A stretch of 8,144 bases of DNA from Thiotrichales bacterium (GTDB taxonomy: Bacteria; Pseudomonadota; Gammaproteobacteria; UWMA-0217), in assembly GCA_024763135.1 (NCBI GenBank), contig JANTGD010000150.1:1-8144 (forward strand), read 5' to 3'. The notes beneath the pieces are model-generated. The model did not search any database and was not told where the DNA came from. It worked only from the letters and a program-made list of their open reading frames with translations. Positions 1 to 6,292 of this stretch are shown here, piece by piece. Numbering within the stretch: the stretch's first letter is position 1; each line of letters begins with the position of its first letter. The position numbers and the translations under genes were made by a program.

Positions 1-250
1 ATTTGTCTTCCACCTTCTCGCCGAGTTTCGTTACAGATTTATCAACATGGCGTTTTTTGGCCGTTATATCGTACTCGCGAATACCCAGCTCCACCGATCC
101 CGAAGGCGCAGCTGCCTCCGTTGCCGCGGCCGATTCCTCAGCAGCTGCCACATTCGCCTGCACTGCAGACGCACTGATACCCATAAGCGCGATTGCCCAA
201 AACAGGCCACTTGCACCTTTTCTAAAATGATTCAATACAATACTGTGCAC
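1..250 (-). CDS. Exported protein with N-terminal signal peptide, partial (5' end of gene)
   Basis: An open minus-strand frame runs from a GTG at 250-248 to the window edge with no stop (83 codons visible). The GTG is preferred because a strong GGAGG lies about 8 nt upstream (around 258-263); a TTG five codons further in (235-233) is the alternative. The N-terminus looks like a Sec signal peptide: positively charged H-F-R-K-G, then a hydrophobic core (about residues 12-28, containing LFWAIALMGISA), then an Ala-rich end with a plausible signal peptidase I site at A-V-Q-A|N, near residue 32. The mature start is a low-complexity Ala/Glu/Ser linker, followed by a more structured part reading SVELGIREYDITAKKRHVDK. 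I do not recognise the family. A periplasmic or outer-membrane location is inferred from the signal peptide and linker. The SD lies in a possible small hairpin (GGAG and CTCC flank it). The gene diverges from the pentose phosphate operon. Confidence 0.6.
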   Translation of the reverse strand, partial: MHSIVLNHFRKGASGLFWAIALMGISASAVQANVAAAEESAAATEAAAPSGSVELGIREYDITAKKRHVDKSVTKLGEKVEDK

Positions 251-284
251 GGAGCTTCCCTCCAGCTTTTAACACAATCCGGTA

Positions 285-308
285 ACCGCTGAGCACCGTC
301 CCAGCGGT
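285..308. repeat. Perfect 7-bp inverted repeat (hairpin)
   Basis: ACCGCTG (285-291) and CAGCGGT (302-308) are exact reverse complements separated by 10 bases. On the minus strand the hairpin sits about 35 nt upstream of the GTG start at 250, so it would lie in the 5' untranslated leader of the exported-protein gene or form an operator for it. No T-run follows it, so it is not an intrinsic terminator. Confidence 0.4.
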
Positions 309-824
309 ATGCATGATTTACCCACTCCGCAAGCCTGAAACCAAATGCCCACGAATACTTTGCAGCGCGCTGATTATCGATGAATGCTCTCTGAACAGAC
401 ATGAGATATGTCAATCGCGTTGGTTTCCGACCCACCACAACGCTGTCACGCAGCACCGCAAACTTATTCCCTTCAGATCTTTTGACAACCACCCACGCGT
501 AACGCGCTCATTCGCAGAACTGCCTAATTTCCCCGTTACAGATGCAGCCAGACAGTCGTCCGCAATCCTTCACGGGGTCCGATACGGTGCAGCAATTGCA
601 CAGTTCTTGTGCTATAGCTACTACTTAAACCACCCATAGTCAGAAACGCTGACCCAACTGCACCACTTGCAGGTTACCCAGCTGATCGTTTTTCATTCAC
701 AGCCAATCTTGGAATATGAATTGCATGAAGTTCTACCATTGTCACTACTCAATGAGTGGGCCAAAGGTGAAGTAACTGCTCAGATTGCCCCTGCAATACG
801 TCTGATCAAAGCGAAAAATGTGAG

Positions 825-852
825 TTTAAAAGCGAAAATGATCATTTATAAC
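825..852 (+). promoter_or_regulatory. Possible sigma-70 promoter of the gnd-zwf-opcA-pgl operon
   Basis: TTTAAA (825-830) could serve as a -35 element (4 of 6 matches to TTGACA) and TATAAC (847-852) as a -10 element (5 of 6 matches to TATAAT), with a 16-bp spacer. Transcription would begin near 859, leaving about a 100-nt leader before gnd. A perfect 12-bp palindrome, AAATGATCATTT (836-847), fills the spacer and touches the -10, where a repressor could sit. Two near-identical copies of AAAGCGAAAATG (808-820 with one extra A, and 829-840) lie about 21 bp apart. This is pattern-based inference only. Confidence 0.3.
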
Positions 853-960
853 GCAGAGCCGACGCATCGCAGTAATTCGCTGAGTCGTTACGTTCAAACT
901 TAATCAATGTGTTAAACAACTTCTTTTTTTCAACCTCACAACCACTGGAGCGCACTGGTC

Positions 961-1944
961 ATGAAACTCGGCATGGTAGGTTTAGGCCGCATGGGTGCCA
1001 ATATGGCAAAACGCCTCGTCCAGGGCGGCCACGAATGCATTGGATTCGACGTCAGCCCTGAAAGCGTGGCGCGCTTCCAGGCCGAAGGTTCAGCGGCCAC
1101 AAGCGACTTGACAGAGTTCATTTCAATGCTGCCTCCGCCACGCATTGTCTGGTGCATGATACCTGCGGGAGAAATCACCGAACAAATGGTACAACGGCTC
1201 GCAGCACTGCTCGATGCCGGTGATGTCATCATCGATGGGGGAAACTCGTTTTACAAGGATGACGTTCGCCGTGCTGAAAGCCTGTTGGAGACCGGCATCC
1301 ACTATTTGGATGTGGGAACCAGTGGAGGCGTGTGGGGATTGGAGCGCGGTTATTGCCTGATGATTGGCGGCACCAAAGAAGCCGTGCAGCAACTCGATCC
1401 AATTTTTGCCACGCTCGCACCAGGGCCTGGCGACATTCCCCCGACCCCAGGAGTAGATAGCCATGCCAGTAAAGCTGAACTCGGGTATCTCCATTGCGGC
1501 CCGGTCGGAGCGGGACATTTTGTAAAAATGATCCATAACGGCATCGAATATGGGCTGATGCAAGCCTATGCAGAAGGCTTCGATATTCTGCGCAATGCGC
1601 AATCCGAAGCACTCCCGGAGAACCTGCGCTACGACTTTAAGCTGGAGCAGATTGCGGAGGTTTGGCGACGGGGCAGCGTCGTCGGTTCCTGGCTGCTCGA
1701 TTTGACCGCAATCGCGCTCAATGAAGACCCGCAGCTCGCTGGCTACTCGGGTTATGTCCAAGACTCGGGGGAGGGCCGTTGGACCGTGCAGGCCGCGATC
1801 GAGGAAGCGGTACCTGCAGATGTGCTTACCGCAGCCCTGTATACGCGCTTTCGATCTCGCCAGGAACACACCTTCGCCGAAAAAATCCTCTCGGCCATGC
1901 GCAAACAATTCGGGGGACATGTCGAAGCTCCGGCACAGAAATAG
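961..1944 (+). CDS. gnd: 6-phosphogluconate dehydrogenase, decarboxylating, short NAD-type
   Basis: Cytosolic enzyme that oxidises and decarboxylates 6-phosphogluconate to ribulose-5-phosphate, the third step of the oxidative pentose phosphate pathway. At 327 residues it belongs to the short Gnd class rather than the roughly 470-residue E. coli type. The N-terminal Rossmann motif G-L-G-R-M-G is at residues 7-12. Beta-strand 2 ends in Asp30 (FDVS), where NADP-specific enzymes carry Asn-Arg-Ser/Thr; this suggests NAD+ preference (inference). The substrate loop GTSGGVWG is at 119-126, and catalytic K189 with N193 and E196 lies in the helix KMIHNGIEYG. A C-terminal signature DSGEGRWT is at 268-275. 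The ATG is preceded by GGAG at 947-950 with a 10-nt gap. It is the first gene of the operon, and zwf starts 34 bp after its stop. Family assignment is firm; cofactor choice is not proven. Confidence 0.95.
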   Translation: MKLGMVGLGRMGANMAKRLVQGGHECIGFDVSPESVARFQAEGSAATSDLTEFISMLPPPRIVWCMIPAGEITEQMVQRLAALLDAGDVIIDGGNSFYKDDVRRAESLLETGIHYLDVGTSGGVWGLERGYCLMIGGTKEAVQQLDPIFATLAPGPGDIPPTPGVDSHASKAELGYLHCGPVGAGHFVKMIHNGIEYGLMQAYAEGFDILRNAQSEALPENLRYDFKLEQIAEVWRRGSVVGSWLLDLTAIALNEDPQLAGYSGYVQDSGEGRWTVQAAIEEAVPADVLTAALYTRFRSRQEHTFAEKILSAMRKQFGGHVEAPAQK

Positions 1945-1959
1945 AAAAGGTCTGAGCCC

Positions 1960-1995
1960 ATGAATCGACCGCAATGCCATGATCTCCCACTCTGA
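1960..1995 (+). other. Possible 11-codon leader ORF overlapping the zwf start
   Basis: ATG at 1960 follows AAAAGG (1945-1950) at a good spacing of 9 nt and encodes MNRPQCHDLPL before TGA at 1993-1995. It overlaps the zwf ATG (1979) out of frame. The zwf ATG itself has no recognisable SD, so ribosomes may load at 1960 and re-initiate or be coupled to zwf. It could equally be chance; no family evidence exists for so short a peptide. Confidence 0.2.
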
Positions 1996-3523
1996 AACCA
2001 ATCCCCTGCGCGAGGGACTCATTGAGGCCCAGGTCGCGCAACCCTGCACCCTCGTCATTTTCGGAGGCGGTGGTGACCTGACGCGACGCAAACTTCTACC
2101 CGCAGTTTATAACCAAGCGCTCGATGGCGCCCTGCCCGCCAATTTCGCCGTGCTGGGTGTAGCGCGCGAGGAAATGGATAACCTCAGCTACCGGGACTTT
2201 GCCAGAAACGGCATCGAACGATTTTCACGACAACCCATGGACAGCGAGTTCTGGCCGGACTTTGAGCGACTGCTGCATTATCAGCAAGGCTCCTTCGACG
2301 ACCTGCAAACCTATCTCGACTTAAAAGAACATCTGCAAAAAATCGAACCCGAGTTCGGGATACCCGGCAACCGGGTTTTCTACCTGGCGATTCCACCTGC
2401 TTTTATAGAAACCTGCGTAACCAATCTCAATGCAGCGGGGCTGGTCTACCCAACCGACGGCAGCCATCCCTTTTCTCGAATTATTGTGGAAAAACCAATC
2501 GGTCACGACCTGGAAAGCGCGCGCCAGGTCAATACGGTGTTAGGAAAAAATTTTGCTGAAAGCCAGATTTACCGCATCGATCACTACCTGGGTAAGGAGA
2601 CCGTACAGAATATTCTCGTCATGCGCTTCGGCAATTCGATTTTCGAACCCCTGTGGAATAATAAACACATTGATCATGTACAGATCACTGTCGCGGAAGA
2701 AGAAGGCGTCGGCACACGTGCAGGCTATTATGATCGCGCGGGTGCCCTACGTGATATGGTGCAAAACCACATCCTGCAATTACTGACTTTGATCGCCATG
2801 GAGCCGCCCTGGGCTATGCAGGCCGATGTGATCCGTGATCATCGCCAGGACGTGCTCAACTGCCTGCGCCCGATCACTCCGGACTCCATCGGAGATTGTG
2901 TGGTGCGCGCGCAGTATGGGCCGGGCTTTCATCACGGCGAAGATGTACCCGGCTATCGGCGCGAGGAAGGGGTAGCGCAAGACTCAATTACAGAAACCTA
3001 CGTCGCCCTCAAAGTATTTATCGATAACTGGCGCTGGGCCGGCGTGCCAATTTATATCCGCACAGGAAAACGACTGCCCAAGCGAGTCAGCGAAATAGCG
3101 GTGCAATTCAAAAGCATCCCACCCATTTTATTCAACGCCGATACCGACCACCCACTTGAGCCAAACGTACTCGCTCTGAGCATTCAGCCAAATGAAGGCT
3201 TGTCGCTACGCATGGCCACCAAGCTGCCCGGGCCGAAAGTCCGTATCTACCCTGTAAAAATGGATTTTCGCTATGGCGCTACCTTTGGTGATCAGTCCCC
3301 TGAAGCCTATGAACGCCTGATGCTCGATGTAATGGCCGGAGACGCAACTTTATTCATGCGCCGCGATGCGGTTGAGTCTTCGTGGAAATTTATCGAAGAC
3401 ATTCTCGAACCCTGGGAGTCCAGTCGCACTCGCTGGCTGCCAGAGTACAGCGCTGGTACCTGGGGTCCATTGGAAGCTGATCGCATGATCGAAATGGATG
3501 GTCGCAAATGGCGTATGTTGTGA
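1979..3523 (+). CDS. zwf: Glucose-6-phosphate 1-dehydrogenase
   Basis: Cytosolic enzyme oxidising glucose-6-phosphate to 6-phosphogluconolactone, usually with NADP+; it commits carbon to the oxidative pentose phosphate pathway. At 514 residues it has normal family length. Nucleotide-binding loop: residues 29-34, GGGGDL followed by TRRKLLPAVY, a Gly-rich variant of the usual GxxGDL. EKPIG is at 171-175. The family signature RIDHYLGKE is at 199-207 and holds the substrate-binding His and Lys. The presumed general base is H264 in MVQNHILQ. RTGKRLPKR, another conserved block, is at 361-369. The ATG at 1979 is the first in-frame start after a stop at 1961 and leaves a 16-20 residue extension before the Rossmann strand. 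No clear SD precedes it, so coupling to the upstream frame is possible. Its end overlaps opcA by 16 bp, and the two products are functionally linked. Confidence 0.97.
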   Translation: MISHSETNPLREGLIEAQVAQPCTLVIFGGGGDLTRRKLLPAVYNQALDGALPANFAVLGVAREEMDNLSYRDFARNGIERFSRQPMDSEFWPDFERLLHYQQGSFDDLQTYLDLKEHLQKIEPEFGIPGNRVFYLAIPPAFIETCVTNLNAAGLVYPTDGSHPFSRIIVEKPIGHDLESARQVNTVLGKNFAESQIYRIDHYLGKETVQNILVMRFGNSIFEPLWNNKHIDHVQITVAEEEGVGTRAGYYDRAGALRDMVQNHILQLLTLIAMEPPWAMQADVIRDHRQDVLNCLRPITPDSIGDCVVRAQYGPGFHHGEDVPGYRREEGVAQDSITETYVALKVFIDNWRWAGVPIYIRTGKRLPKRVSEIAVQFKSIPPILFNADTDHPLEPNVLALSIQPNEGLSLRMATKLPGPKVRIYPVKMDFRYGATFGDQSPEAYERLMLDVMAGDATLFMRRDAVESSWKFIEDILEPWESSRTRWLPEYSAGTWGPLEADRMIEMDGRKWRML

Positions 3524-4647
3524 ACGACAGCGAATCTGCGGCATTGCTTACGCTGCCGGAACATAAGATCAAAATTGCGCAGGTTCGCCAGCAGCTCGAC
3601 AGCCTGTGGGAAAGTCTGCACCAAGATCTGGCCGATGGTCAGGCTGTCACGCGAGCTTGTATGTCCAACTTGATTATTTATTGTGAAGGAGATGAACAAG
3701 CGGCATCAATCAGCAGAGCAATTCCCGGCATCGTGCAGAACCATCCTTCGCGCATTATTTTTCTGATCGGCACGGGTCAAACGTCTGAACCGGGCATCGA
3801 GGTGTTCGTTTCCGGCCATTATTGCGCACTGAATAGTGGCTGGCAGGTCTGCTCCGAACAAATTCGGGTCGTATCGGACGGATTTACAAGTCGTCGCTTG
3901 CCTTCCGTAACGCGCTCACAACTCATCGGAGATCTTCCCACCACGCTATGGTGGGCCGCCTTACAGCCTCCGCCCTTTGCGGGCAAGCTCTTTTATAAGC
4001 TCGCAAGCATGGCGGACCAAATCATCTATGACAGCTATAACTGGAACAATCCCTCCAAGGGCATCCAGGCTATGGCGCGCTGGGTCGCGGCGGAAAAACA
4101 AGAGCACGTGATCTTCAATCTGTCCTGGCGACGCCTGAAACCCTGGCGCAGCCTCTTAAGCCAGGTGCTCGATCCCCAGATAAAACCAGGCGCACTACAA
4201 AACGTCACACAGCTGCGTATCGAACATGGGCCGCATGCATTGGGTATGGCCTTGTTACTCCTGGGCTGGCTTGCATCTCGGCTCAACTGGGAGCCCATAG
4301 AAGGCAGGGTGGCTCTGGACAAAGAAACTGTGTGGCATTTTACCGCCCACGGTCGGCAAATACCGGCCCGCGTGGTCCGCCTGGGCGGGGGTGAACCGAC
4401 GCTCCATCGCATGCACTGGTATTGGCGAACAGAGCAACAGTCACAGCATATAGAATTCTCCCGACTCAGCGATGGCCGCCTGGGGATCGTGGAAGATACC
4501 AGCGACGTCCCGACCCGCGTCGTGGCCGCGCCGCCGTTACGTCGCAGCGCATTGGTCGCCGCGCAAATGGCACATCGAACCCGCGACAAACTGTTTGAAG
4601 AAGCCCTGGAAGTCGGCAATACCATGGCTTCCATTCTGGAACACTGA
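3508..4647 (+). CDS. opcA: Glucose-6-phosphate dehydrogenase assembly protein OpcA
   Basis: Homologue of OpcA, a non-catalytic factor known in cyanobacteria and actinobacteria to promote assembly or redox-dependent activation of Zwf. Family blocks visible in order: residues 50-88 with a strand and the HPSR motif (79-82); SQLIGDLPTTLWWA (137-150), the hallmark acidic-Leu-Pro/Trp-Trp block; MADQIIYDS (168-176); NLSWRRLKPWRSLLSQ (204-219). A C-terminal domain (about 235-379) follows and ends in a helix. Length, 379 residues, is normal for the family. The ATG at 3508 has GGATGG (3496-3501) upstream and overlaps zwf by 16 bp. A GTG at 3520 would give a 4-bp GTGA overlap with the zwf stop and is a reasonable alternative. 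The adjacency to zwf strongly supports the call. Cysteines at 51, 59, 106 and 115 are present, but whether any is redox-active cannot be judged. Confidence 0.88.
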   Translation: MAYVVNDSESAALLTLPEHKIKIAQVRQQLDSLWESLHQDLADGQAVTRACMSNLIIYCEGDEQAASISRAIPGIVQNHPSRIIFLIGTGQTSEPGIEVFVSGHYCALNSGWQVCSEQIRVVSDGFTSRRLPSVTRSQLIGDLPTTLWWAALQPPPFAGKLFYKLASMADQIIYDSYNWNNPSKGIQAMARWVAAEKQEHVIFNLSWRRLKPWRSLLSQVLDPQIKPGALQNVTQLRIEHGPHALGMALLLLGWLASRLNWEPIEGRVALDKETVWHFTAHGRQIPARVVRLGGGEPTLHRMHWYWRTEQQSQHIEFSRLSDGRLGIVEDTSDVPTRVVAAPPLRRSALVAAQMAHRTRDKLFEEALEVGNTMASILEH

Positions 4648-4676
4648 ACCCAACGACACAACATCATAAGCTAACT

Positions 4677-5354
4677 ATGACCGCGCACCATCCACAGTGG
4701 CTCAGCTTCGATAACGCCGCAGAGGTCGCCCACCGCGTCGTCACCGAGATCACCCATCTGGCCTCCGCCTGTATTGCGCGGCGCGGCCGGTTTTCACTGG
4801 TGCTGGCAGGTGGTACGACCCCCGAGCAGATTTATCGCCAGCTGGCAATGACTCAGCAGCAATGGCCGCAGTGGACATTGTACTACGGCGATGAACGCTG
4901 CCTGCCGGTAAACGACCCTGAACGCAACAGTCAAATGGTCAAAGCCACGGGGCTGAGTACCAAGGCTGGATGCGAACACATTATTCCTGCAGAACTAGGA
5001 CCTGAGGAAGGTGCCCGGCGATACGCAGAAACCATCGCACACGCCCTGCCATTCGACCTGGTATTGCTCGGCATGGGAGAAGACGGCCATACCGCGAGTT
5101 TATTTCCCGGTCAGCCACTTGATACGACGGCGTGGACCGTGCCGGTGCAGCATGCGCCCAAGCCGCCTCCTGAACGTGTCAGCCTCGGCTTGCGCGCATT
5201 GCAAGCATGCCACGCCATGGCAATTATCGTCACAGGCTCGAGTAAAGCAAAGGCGCTGCAGCACTGGCGAGCCGGCGATCCATTACCGGTTGCGGTCGTG
5301 GCAAAAACAGCTGAAAATGTGCGGGTATTCACAGACAAGGCAGCCATGAGTTAG
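4677..5354 (+). CDS. pgl: 6-phosphogluconolactonase
   Basis: Hydrolyses 6-phosphogluconolactone to 6-phosphogluconate, linking Zwf to Gnd in the cytosol. The protein is 225 residues, normal for the DevB/NagB-like Pgl family. Motifs: LAGGTTP (43-49), a phosphate-binding loop; YYGDERCLP (69-77); GMGEDGHTASLFP (132-144), which contains the catalytic Asp-Gly-His of this family; PPERVSL (164-170), a conserved strand/turn; and IVTGSSKAKAL (184-194). The ATG lies 29 bp after opcA and has no obvious SD, only a weak purine stretch (TAAG around 4667-4670). Translation may therefore depend on coupling, or initiation may be modest. The TAG stop lies within the likely SD of the next gene. Confidence 0.95.
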   Translation: MTAHHPQWLSFDNAAEVAHRVVTEITHLASACIARRGRFSLVLAGGTTPEQIYRQLAMTQQQWPQWTLYYGDERCLPVNDPERNSQMVKATGLSTKAGCEHIIPAELGPEEGARRYAETIAHALPFDLVLLGMGEDGHTASLFPGQPLDTTAWTVPVQHAPKPPPERVSLGLRALQACHAMAIIVTGSSKAKALQHWRAGDPLPVAVVAKTAENVRVFTDKAAMS

Positions 5355-5364
5355 GAACACAGGA

Positions 5365-6165
5365 ATGACAGCCTCACAAATCAGTGGATTGTTATTAGAT
5401 CTCGATGGCGTTTTCTATATAGGCCATCAATTGATTGATGGCGCAATCGAAGCCATTGAGTTTTTGCGACAACACAACATCCCTCGCCTGTATATCACCA
5501 ATACTACGACCCGTAGTCAGAAAGCACTCTTTGAAAAAATGCAGGACCTGGGACTGCCTATTGATCAGGAAGAGATCCTCAGCGCCCCGCAGGCAGCGCT
5601 CGACTACCTAAAGCAACAAAAAATCGACTCCGCGTACCTGCTACTGCGTGATGAGGTAAAAGCAGACTTCCAAACGATCGAACAGAAAAGCGCGCAACCT
5701 CAAGCCGTCGTCATTGGAGATATTGGTAGCCGGTGGCGCTATGCACTCTTAAACCAAGCTTTCCTCTATCTCATGGACGGCGCACAGTTGATTGCGCTGC
5801 ATAAAAATAAATTTTGGCAGGCCGAAGAAGGGCTACGTCTGGATATTGGTGCGTTTGTGGCCGGGCTTGAATATGCAACGGATACGCAGGCAATAATTAT
5901 TGGTAAGCCCTCTCCTGCATTTTTCGAACAAGCGGTCCATCGTCTGGGTCTGCCTAAAAACCGAATAGCGATGCTCGGAGATGATATCGATACCGATGTG
6001 GGCGGTGCTCAGGCCTTTGGGCTCCAGGGTATTTTGGTGAAAACCGGTAAATATCGTGCGAGTTATGCACAAGCTTCGGGGATTACCCCAGATGCGCAGC
6101 TCGAATCCATTGCCGATCTGCCGGCATTATTAACGGCCAAAGCTGCGCAGCATGGTAATCCCTGA
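5365..6165 (+). CDS. HAD superfamily subfamily IIA phosphatase, LHPP-like
   Basis: Probable cytosolic Mg2+-dependent phosphatase of the haloacid dehalogenase superfamily, subfamily IIA. Motif I is LDLDGVFY with nucleophile D12 and acid/base D14; motif II is ITNTTTR (residues 44-50); motif III Lys is K181 in GKPSPAFF; motif IV is GDDIDTD (205-211). A C2-type cap lies between about 60 and 180, and the C-terminal GILVKTGKYR block (222-231) is typical. Spacing and local sequence resemble mammalian LHPP and bacterial homologues (266 residues, normal length). AGGAA at 5353-5357, overlapping the pgl stop, is the SD for the ATG at 5365. It is the last gene of the operon, so a role in hydrolysing a phosphosugar or damaged phosphometabolite is plausible, but the substrate is unknown. 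No good intrinsic terminator follows; a 5-bp repeat at 6166-6185 has no T-run. Confidence 0.85.
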   Translation: MTASQISGLLLDLDGVFYIGHQLIDGAIEAIEFLRQHNIPRLYITNTTTRSQKALFEKMQDLGLPIDQEEILSAPQAALDYLKQQKIDSAYLLLRDEVKADFQTIEQKSAQPQAVVIGDIGSRWRYALLNQAFLYLMDGAQLIALHKNKFWQAEEGLRLDIGAFVAGLEYATDTQAIIIGKPSPAFFEQAVHRLGLPKNRIAMLGDDIDTDVGGAQAFGLQGILVKTGKYRASYAQASGITPDAQLESIADLPALLTAKAAQHGNP

Positions 6166-6257
6166 ACCTGCCAAAACAGACAGGTGTGCAATCGCTGGTA
6201 ACGCCTACGCTTTGGACAGGAATAAGACAAGCCAAAGTAACGCACAAGACGAAGGTG

Positions 6258-6285
6258 TTAACAGGCTGTTAAAGCGTTTTATCAA
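6258..6285 (+). promoter_or_regulatory. Possible cfa promoter with overlapping palindromic operator
   Basis: TTAACAG-G-CTGTTAA (6258-6272) is a perfect 7+1+7 inverted repeat, the shape of a dimeric-repressor site. Its left part also reads TTAACA (6258-6263, 5 of 6 to a -35), and TATCAA (6280-6285, 4 of 6 to a -10) lies 16 bp downstream. Transcription would then begin near 6292, just at the first base of the structured leader. The palindrome is seen directly; its role as operator and promoter is inferred. Confidence 0.35.
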
Positions 6286-6292
6286 TTACGCC

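Larger units (their letters stand above)
251..960. other. Gene-poor intergenic region with no confident gene
   Basis: About 700 bases between the divergent starts of the exported-protein gene and gnd. Open frames exist on both strands (for example 232-492 minus and 313-639 or 640-903 plus). None has a good start with SD, a recognisable motif, or a convincing protein composition. The contents I can support are an inverted repeat at 285-308, an AT-rich block with a direct repeat and a 12-bp palindrome at 808-847, a possible promoter at 825-852, and a pyrimidine run at 921-930. A minus-strand frame at 511-624 is unusually rich in cysteine and is followed, after one TGA, by 91 more open codons in the same frame. 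This could be a decayed gene or chance. Confidence 0.5.

Noticed and set aside
409..414. Perfect minus-strand TTGACA -35 hexamer as promoter of the exported-protein gene
   Set aside because: No acceptable -10 lies 15-19 bp away; the nearest GATAAT (378-373) is 30 bp downstream.
232..492. 86-codon minus-strand frame upstream of the exported-protein gene
   Set aside because: GTG start with no SD, no recognisable family, and its end overlaps the start of a better-supported gene. Kept only as part of the possible decayed-gene observation.
313..903. Plus-strand frames 313-639 and 640-903 as small genes
   Set aside because: No SD, rare or absent good starts, irregular composition, and the second overlaps the AT-rich repeat and promoter-like block.
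1123..2091. 322-codon minus-strand open frame across gnd and the zwf start
   Set aside because: It is the antisense shadow of gnd/zwf, has no recognisable motif, and spans two well-supported plus-strand genes.
4035..4667. 210-codon minus-strand open frame opposite opcA
   Set aside because: Composition is Ser/Arg/Cys-rich and motif-free, typical of an antisense shadow of a real gene.
6166..6237. Intrinsic terminator after the HAD gene (ACCTG/CAGGT at 6166-6185, or CTTTGG/CCAAAG at 6210-6237)
   Set aside because: Stems are only 5-6 bp with long loops, and neither is followed by a T-run.
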